Shown here one piece after another: positions 9,338-13,603 of a DNA stretch of 13,603 nt; within the stretch, counting starts at the first letter, position 1, and each line of letters begins with the position of its first letter. The stretch lies in assembly GCA_035504175.1 (NCBI GenBank), contig DATJSJ010000204.1, forward strand, positions 1 to 13,603, given 5' to 3'. The position numbers and the translations under genes were made by a program. This DNA comes from DATJSJ01 sp035504175 (GTDB lineage Bacteria; Pseudomonadota; Alphaproteobacteria; Acetobacterales; Acetobacteraceae). A model generated the notes under the pieces. It had not been told where the DNA came from. It saw only the letters and a program-made list of their open reading frames with translations, and ran no database searches.

Positions 9338-10720
9338 TCAGCTCTTCTTGCCGCCGCCGCCACCGCACTTGCCGGTCTTGACGTTAAAGGCGCCGCAGGA
9401 GAGCGGGGCACGCCAATCGCCGATCAGATCCTTGGTCTCGGCGACGTAGGGCGACCATTCCTGCGCCACGACCAGGCCGGGCGTGCGCGAGACGACGTTG
9501 AACTGGCCGTTGTCCTGGATCTCGCCGATCAGCACCGGCTTGGTGATGTGATGGTTCGGCATCAGCGCCGAGTAGCCGCCGGAGAGGTTCGGCACCGAGA
9601 CGCCGATCATCGCGTCGATCACCTCGTTCGGCTCCGTCGTGCCGGCCTTCTCCACCGCCTTCACCCACATGTTGAAGCCGATGTAGTGCGCCTCCATCGG
9701 GTCGTTGGTGGTGCGCTTCGGGTTCTTGATGAACTTGTGCCAGGCGTCGATGAACGCCTTGTTCTCCGGCGTGTCGACGCTCTCGAAATAGTTCCACGCC
9801 GCGAGGTGGCCGACCAGCGGCTTGGTGTCCATGCCGGCAAGCTCCTCCTCGCCGACGCTGAAGGCGACGACCGGGATGTCGGTCGCCTTCACGCCCTGCG
9901 CGCCGAGCTCCTTGTAGAACGGCACGTTGGCGTCGCCGTTGATCGTGGAAACGACCGCGGTCTGCTTGCCGGCCGAGCCGAAGCTCTTGATCTGCGAGAC
10001 GATGTTCTGCCAGTCGCTCTGCCCGAACGGCGTGTAGTTGATCATGATGTCGTCGGGCGCGACGCCCTTGAGCTTCAGATAGGCTTCGAGGATCTGGTTG
10101 GTGGTGCGCGGATAGACGTAGTCGGTGCCGGCCAGCACCCAGCGCTTCACGCCCTCTTCCTTCATCAGGTAGTCGACCGCCGGGATCGCCTGCTGGTTCG
10201 GCGCGGCGCCGGTGTAGAAGACGTTGCGGCTGCACTCCTGCCCTTCGTACTGCACCGGGTAATAGAGGATGCCGTTCAGCTCCTCGAACACCGGCAGCAC
10301 CGATTTGCGCGACACCGAGGTCCAGCAGCCGAACACGGCGGCGACCTTGTCGACGGCGAGGAGCTGGCGCGCCTTCTCGGCGAACAGCGGCCAGTTGGAG
10401 GCGGGATCGACCACGACCGGCTCGAGCTTGCGGCCGAGCACGCCGCCCTTGTCGTTCTGCTGCGCGATCAGCATCAGCATGACGTCCTTGAGCGTCGTCT
10501 CGCTGATCGCCATGGTACCGGAGAGCGAGTGCAGCACGCCGATCTTGATCGGCTCGCCTTCGGCGGCGGCGGCGCGGCGGATGATCGCCGGCGCGGCCGG
10601 CAGGCCGGCGGCGAGGGCCGCCGCGGCAATCCCCAGGCCGCCGAGCTGACGGCGCCCCAACTTCAACTCGCCCACCTTGCTGTCGCCCAGCTTGCTGTCG
10701 CCCAGCTTGTCAACGGACAT
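9338..10720 (-). CDS. urtA: Urea ABC transporter periplasmic substrate-binding protein UrtA
   Basis: UrtA (460 residues) captures urea in the periplasm and delivers it to UrtBC. The export signal is Tat-like: twin arginines at residues 23-24 (LGRRQLGGLG), a hydrophobic Ala-rich core, then a likely cleavage near residue 53, after which the mature protein starts IKIGVLHSLSGTMAISE. UrtA-type landmarks are VFGCWTSVSRKSVLPVFEE, LYYPVQYEGQECSRNVFYTG, AGTDYVYPRTTNQI and a C-terminus with the CGAFNVKTGKCGG pattern. The n-region before the twin Arg is unusually long and contains tandem KLGDS repeats. The ATG at 10718-10720 follows a GGAGAGAG Shine-Dalgarno. The frame is open upstream to 10879, but that would start before the predicted sigma-54 transcription start and lacks a signal-like sequence. 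It is the first gene of the urt-ure operon. Confidence 0.96.
   Translation of the reverse strand: MSVDKLGDSKLGDSKVGELKLGRRQLGGLGIAAAALAAGLPAAPAIIRRAAAAEGEPIKIGVLHSLSGTMAISETTLKDVMLMLIAQQNDKGGVLGRKLEPVVVDPASNWPLFAEKARQLLAVDKVAAVFGCWTSVSRKSVLPVFEELNGILYYPVQYEGQECSRNVFYTGAAPNQQAIPAVDYLMKEEGVKRWVLAGTDYVYPRTTNQILEAYLKLKGVAPDDIMINYTPFGQSDWQNIVSQIKSFGSAGKQTAVVSTINGDANVPFYKELGAQGVKATDIPVVAFSVGEEELAGMDTKPLVGHLAAWNYFESVDTPENKAFIDAWHKFIKNPKRTTNDPMEAHYIGFNMWVKAVEKAGTTEPNEVIDAMIGVSVPNLSGGYSALMPNHHITKPVLIGEIQDNGQFNVVSRTPGLVVAQEWSPYVAETKDLIGDWRAPLSCGAFNVKTGKCGGGGGKKS
10661..10705. repeat. 15-bp tandem repeat in the 5' end of urtA
   Basis: Two identical 15-bp units (10676-10690 and 10691-10705) are followed, in the direction of transcription, by a degenerate third copy (10661-10675, 10 of 15 matching). 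They encode KLGDS-KLGDS-KVGEL in the n-region of the UrtA Tat-like signal peptide. As the unit is a multiple of three, copy changes would keep the frame. Confidence 0.85.
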
Positions 10721-10783
10721 TCGCGTGTCTCTCTCCGGTTGCGTTCTGTTATTCCGGCTTCGGCCCGGCTCTCGCGAGTTTGA

Positions 10784-10799
10784 TGCAAACGGGGTGCCA
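10784..10799 (-). promoter_or_regulatory. Sigma-54 (RpoN) -24/-12 promoter for urtA and the urt-ure operon
   Basis: On the minus strand this reads TGGCAC-N5-TTGCA, an exact fit to the RpoN consensus with the invariant GG and GC separated by ten bases (GG at 10798-10797, GC at 10786-10785). The predicted transcription start is near 10773, giving a leader of about 53 nt before the urtA ATG. Sigma-54 promoters need an enhancer-binding activator. In proteobacteria, urea uptake and urease genes are often activated by NtrC under nitrogen limitation, and NtrC-like palindromes lie upstream. Assignment is by sequence only. Confidence 0.8.
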
Positions 10800-10817
10800 T
10801 GGGCGGCCGAGCCAGCG

Positions 10818-10834
10818 CGCGCCGCCGCGGTGCA
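10818..10834. promoter_or_regulatory. Possible NtrC binding site, proximal
   Basis: This stretch matches the enteric NtrC consensus TGCACC-N5-GGTGCA at 10 of 12 positions, with a perfect GGTGCA right half and CGCGCC as the left half. Its centre is about 53 bases upstream of the inferred sigma-54 start. That is closer than typical strong enhancer sites but comparable to the weaker promoter-proximal NtrC sites known at glnA. The GC-rich background raises the chance of a coincidental match. Confidence 0.45.
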
Positions 10835-10882
10835 CGGGGCCGGCTCATGCCGCCCGCAAAACAGGCAGTTGCGCGCCAACCA

Positions 10883-10899
10883 TGCAGGGTCAGCGTGCT
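10883..10899. promoter_or_regulatory. Possible NtrC binding site, distal
   Basis: This reads TGCAGG-N5-CGTGCT, matching TGCACC-N5-GGTGCA at 8 of 12 positions and the core GCAC-N7-GTGC at 7 of 8. Its centre is about 118 bases upstream of the inferred urtA transcription start, the usual distance for an NtrC enhancer. It is 65 bp from the proximal candidate, close to an integral number of helical turns. Confidence 0.4.
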
Positions 10900-10969
10900 T
10901 CAGGCCGCCATCATGCGCGGCGGCGCCGGATCGGGGACGGTTACGGATGTGCGCCGAAAGGGGCTAGCA

Positions 10970-10990
10970 ATCGCCCAAAGCTCGGGCAAT
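10970..10990. promoter_or_regulatory. Possible operator upstream of the SorC-type regulator
   Basis: A short imperfect inverted repeat (ATCGCCC and GGGCAAT, 6 of 7 positions paired, 7-base spacer) ends about 38 bp before the regulator start codon. SorC-family regulators often bind imperfect palindromes and control themselves. The match is weak, and I cannot identify -35/-10 elements with confidence in the remainder of this 308-bp divergent gap. Confidence 0.2.
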
Positions 10991-11028
10991 AATTCGCCAA
11001 CGATGCTCGCGGACCGAAAGGGTGCGGG

Positions 11029-12009
11029 ATGGAGGAAATGTCGGCCGAACGGCGCCGGCAGCAGACCGCGCGCCAGGAACAGGCGGCGCGCGCGGCCTGG
11101 CTGTACTACATCGCCGGACGCACGCAGGATGAGATCGCGACGCAGCTCAACATCTCGCGCCAGGCGGCACAGCGCCTGGTGTCGCGCGCGGTCGCGGAAA
11201 AGCTGATCAAGTTCCGCTTCGACCATCCGATCGGCCCGTGCATGGAACTGAGCCGCGCGCTGACGGAGCGCTACGCGCTCGGCTTCTGCGACGTCGTGCC
11301 GCACACCGGACCGGGCGACGATCCGCTGCCGGGCATCGCGATTGCCGGCGCGCAATATCTCGAACGCTGGTTCGGCCAGCGCGCGCCGCTGGTGATCGGC
11401 CTGTCCACCGGCCGCACCCTGCGCGCGATCGCCGCCGAGGTCTCGCCGGTGGAAGCGCCGCAGCACAAGGTGCTGTCGTTGTGCGGCACGATTTCGCAGA
11501 CCGGGCGCGCCATCACCACCGATCCGGTGATGCGGCTGGCCGAGCGCACCGGCGCGCAATGCTTCCCGATGCCGGCGCCGGTCGTCGCCTCCAGCATCGA
11601 GGAGCGGCGGCTGCTGCACATGCAGCGCTCCTTCCAGGTGCTGCGCGACCTCGCCGAACAGGCCCGCTGCGTCATGCTCGGGGTCGGCCATATCGGCTGG
11701 CTGTCGCCGCTGCACCAGGACGGGTTCGTGAGCGATCTCGAGCTGACCGAGCTGATCGAGGCCGGGGCGGTCGGCGAGATCGCCGGCCAGTGTTTCGATG
11801 CGCGGGGGCGCATGGTGCAGAGCAGCGTAAGCGAGCGGGTGGCCGGGCTGAAACTGCCCGCCAATCCCCGCTGCATCCGCGTCGGCGTCGCCGGCGGCTC
11901 GGCCAAGGTCGCGCCATTGCACGCGGCGCTGATCGGGCGCCTGATCAACGGCCTGATCACCGACGAAGTGACCGCGACGCGGCTGCTGCAGGAGCATCCG
12001 GCCTCTTGA
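11029..12009 (+). CDS. SorC/DeoR-family sugar-responsive transcriptional regulator
   Basis: This 326-residue protein has an N-terminal helix-turn-helix (about residues 31-54, RTQDEIATQLNISRQAAQRL) followed by a SorC-type effector-binding domain related to sugar-phosphate isomerases. Typical segments are GLSTGRTLRAIA (124-135), LCGTISQTG (151-159), MLGVGHIGW (216-224) and the C-terminal GVAGGSAKVAPLHAALIGRLINGLITDEVTATRLL. Family members sense a phosphorylated or free sugar or polyol and regulate the adjacent catabolic operon. The sorbitol/mannitol-type transporter 91 bp downstream suggests a polyol effector. The ATG at 11029 has AAGGG at a suitable spacing; a second ATG at 11038 has GGAGGA only one base away, too close to serve it. 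It is divergent from the urea operon. Confidence 0.88.
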   Translation: MEEMSAERRRQQTARQEQAARAAWLYYIAGRTQDEIATQLNISRQAAQRLVSRAVAEKLIKFRFDHPIGPCMELSRALTERYALGFCDVVPHTGPGDDPLPGIAIAGAQYLERWFGQRAPLVIGLSTGRTLRAIAAEVSPVEAPQHKVLSLCGTISQTGRAITTDPVMRLAERTGAQCFPMPAPVVASSIEERRLLHMQRSFQVLRDLAEQARCVMLGVGHIGWLSPLHQDGFVSDLELTELIEAGAVGEIAGQCFDARGRMVQSSVSERVAGLKLPANPRCIRVGVAGGSAKVAPLHAALIGRLINGLITDEVTATRLLQEHPAS

Positions 12010-12100
12010 CAGGTCCCGAGGCATCTCGTCTCCTGCTCGTAAGCTGGGCAGAAGCCCGGGTGCAGGTACAAGCGCGTATGCAGGAGGAGGAAACCAGCCA

Positions 12101-13408
12101 ATGCGCCTGAAATCGTTGTTCGTCGCGACTGCCGTGCTCGGCGGCGCGGCGGCGCCTGCCATGGCAACCACCATAACCATTGCCACCGTCAACAACTCGC
12201 AGATGGTGGTCATGCAGAAGCTCTCCCCCACCTGGGAGAAGCAGACCGGCAACAAAATCAATTGGGTGGTGCTGGAGGAGAACGTCCTTCGCCAGCGCGT
12301 GACCACCGACATCGCCACCAATGGCGGGCAGTTCGACATCATCACGATCGGGTCGTACGAGACGCCGATCTGGGGCAAGCAGAACTGGCTGGCGCCGCTG
12401 GACGGCTTCCCCGCCAGCTACGACCTCAACGACGTCTTCGCCTCGGTGCGGCAGTCACTGTCCGAGGGCGGCCATCTCTTCGCCGTGCCGTTCTATGCGG
12501 AAAGCTCCTTCACCTATTACCGCAAGGATCTGTTCGACGCGGCCGGGTTGAAGATGCCGGACCATCCGACCTGGACCCAGGTCGAGGACTTCGCCAAGAA
12601 GCTGACCGACAAGAGCAAGCAGCAATACGGCATCTGCCTGCGCGGCAAGCCCGGCTGGGGCGAGAACATGGCGCTGTTCGACACCGTGGTGAACACCTTC
12701 GGCGGGCGCTGGTTCGACATGAAGTGGCAGCCGCAGCTCGACACCAAGCCGTGGCATGACGCCCTCACCTTCTACGTCGACCTCTTGAAGAACTACGGCC
12801 CGCCGGGCGCCAGCTCGAACGGCTTCAACGAGAACCAGGCGCTGTTCTCGACCGGCCACTGCGCGATGTGGGTCGATGCCACCTCCGGTGCCGGCTACAT
12901 CTTCGACAAGAGCACCAGCACGGTCTACGACAAGACCGCCTTCACCGCGGCGCCGGTCGACGTGACGCCGAACGGCTCGCACTGGTTCTGGGCCTGGGCG
13001 CTGGCGATCCCGAAGACCTCGAAGCAGATCGACACCGCGAAGAGCTTCCTGACCTGGGCGACGTCCAAGGAGTACATCGATCTGGTCGGCAAGACCCAGG
13101 GCTGGACCGTGGTGCCGCCCGGCACCCGCGCCTCGACCTATGACAATGCCGACTATCTGAAGGCCGCCCCCTTCGCCAAGACGGTCGAGGAGGCGATCAA
13201 GACCGCCGATCTGTCGCATCCGACGCTGAACCCGGTGCCGTACACCGGCATCCAGTACGTCGCGATCCCCGAGTTCCAGGCGATGGGCACGCAGGTCGGC
13301 CAGTACGTGGCCGCGGCGCTGGCGGGCAGCATGTCGGTCGACGAGGCGCTGAAGCAGTCGCAGGCATCGGTCACCAGCACGATGCAGCAGGCCGGCTACA
13401 TCCAGTAA
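12101..13408 (+). CDS. smoE: Sorbitol/mannitol-type ABC transporter substrate-binding protein
   Basis: This 435-residue extracellular solute-binding protein (family 1) has a Sec signal peptide cleaved after about residue 22 (APAMA). The mature N-terminus TITIATVNNSQMVVMQKLSP, the EENVLRQRVTTDIATNGGQFDIITIG block, and FAVPFYAESSFTYYRKDLFD closely resemble polyol-binding SmoE/MtlE proteins of alphaproteobacteria. It should bind sorbitol, mannitol or a related polyol in the periplasm and deliver it to an inner-membrane permease pair, the first of which starts 66 bp downstream. A strong Shine-Dalgarno, GGAGGAGGAA, lies 8 nt before the ATG. It is preceded by the SorC-type regulator gene, in line with local control. 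The exact substrate is inferred from family resemblance. Confidence 0.87.
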   Translation: MRLKSLFVATAVLGGAAAPAMATTITIATVNNSQMVVMQKLSPTWEKQTGNKINWVVLEENVLRQRVTTDIATNGGQFDIITIGSYETPIWGKQNWLAPLDGFPASYDLNDVFASVRQSLSEGGHLFAVPFYAESSFTYYRKDLFDAAGLKMPDHPTWTQVEDFAKKLTDKSKQQYGICLRGKPGWGENMALFDTVVNTFGGRWFDMKWQPQLDTKPWHDALTFYVDLLKNYGPPGASSNGFNENQALFSTGHCAMWVDATSGAGYIFDKSTSTVYDKTAFTAAPVDVTPNGSHWFWAWALAIPKTSKQIDTAKSFLTWATSKEYIDLVGKTQGWTVVPPGTRASTYDNADYLKAAPFAKTVEEAIKTADLSHPTLNPVPYTGIQYVAIPEFQAMGTQVGQYVAAALAGSMSVDEALKQSQASVTSTMQQAGYIQ

Positions 13409-13420
13409 GGTGACGACGGA

Positions 13421-13446
13421 CGGCCCGGGGCACCCGCCCCGGGCCG
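13421..13446 (+). other. Strong intercistronic stem-loop after the binding-protein gene
   Basis: A perfect 10-bp GC-only stem (CGGCCCGGGG / CCCCGGGCCG) encloses a six-base loop. It sits 12 bases after the binding-protein stop and 28 bases before the permease start. There is no following T-tract, so a full intrinsic terminator is unlikely. Such hairpins in ABC-importer operons usually stabilise the binding-protein message and lower permease expression. Confidence 0.7.
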
Positions 13447-13474
13447 CGGACTGCGGCGAAGGGGAGGGCGTGAA

Positions 13475-13603
13475 ATGACCGCGACGGCGGAATCAACGCT
13501 GTCGGTACGCAGGCAGGCTCGTGCCAAGCAGAAAAATATTGGCGCAGGCATCAACACGCTGCCGCTGATGGCGCCCTCGGTGGTGCTGCTGTTGATCTTC
13601 TCC
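13475..13603 (+). CDS. Sugar/polyol ABC transporter permease, N-terminal fragment (cut by window end)
   Basis: The frame starts at ATG 13475-13477 with GGGGAGGG about six bases upstream and stays open for 43 codons to the window end. It begins MTATAESTLSVRRQARAKQK, a short basic cytoplasmic tail, then enters a hydrophobic segment (LPLMAPSVVLLLIF) typical of the first membrane helix of MalF/SmoF-type permeases. Its position directly after a polyol-binding protein suggests SmoF/MtlF. The frame is too short for the track cutoff and partial, so the identity rests mainly on context. Confidence 0.7.
   Translation, partial: MTATAESTLSVRRQARAKQKNIGAGINTLPLMAPSVVLLLIFS

Noticed and set aside
10721..10879. 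Upstream in-frame extension of urtA to an ATG at 10879
   Set aside because: It would begin upstream of the sigma-54 element and bury the Tat-like signal. The ATG at 10720 has a good Shine-Dalgarno.
13421..13446. Rho-independent terminator after the polyol-binding protein gene
   Set aside because: The stem is strong but no T-tract follows, and a permease gene of the same system begins 28 bases later.

Overview
The window is about 70% GC by eye and densely packed with genes. It looks like chromosome of an alphaproteobacterium, most likely of the Rhodospirillales/Acetobacteraceae type. That placement is an inference from base composition, gene order, protein style and a GC-rich palindromic intergenic repeat; no phylogenetic marker gene is present.

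From the left edge to position 10720, all genes lie on the minus strand. Read in the direction of transcription (right to left) they form one long operon: urtA-urtB-urtC-urtD-urtE-ureD-ureA-ureB-ureC-ureE-ureF-ureG. UrtABCDE is a high-affinity ABC importer for urea. UreABC is the three-subunit nickel urease, and UreDEFG are its nickel-insertion chaperones. Uptake and hydrolysis of urea to ammonia and CO2 are therefore encoded in one unit. All twelve genes look intact, and the catalytic and nickel-binding residues of UreC, UreG and UreE are present. Many junctions are translationally coupled (ATGA, GTGA or TGATG overlaps, and a 26-bp overlap at urtE/ureD). The clear exception is the urtD-urtE gap, which holds a ~98-bp four-hairpin palindromic repeat that also carries the apparent ribosome binding site of the TTG-started urtE.

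The 308-bp divergent gap (10721-11028) contains an exact sigma-54 type -24/-12 element (TGGCAC-N5-TTGCA) pointing at urtA. Two NtrC-box-like palindromes lie upstream of it, centred roughly 53 and 118 bases before the inferred start. This predicts nitrogen-limitation control of the whole operon.

To the right, on the plus strand, a second and unrelated module begins. It has a SorC/DeoR-type sugar-responsive regulator, a sorbitol/mannitol-type periplasmic binding protein (SmoE/MtlE-like), and the first 43 codons of an inner-membrane permease that runs off the window. A strong hairpin without a T-tract separates binding protein from permease.

I did not find a wholly new system here. The most interesting signals are the sigma-54/NtrC-like control region, the structured repeat inserted in the middle of the operon, and the short tandem repeat in the UrtA signal peptide.
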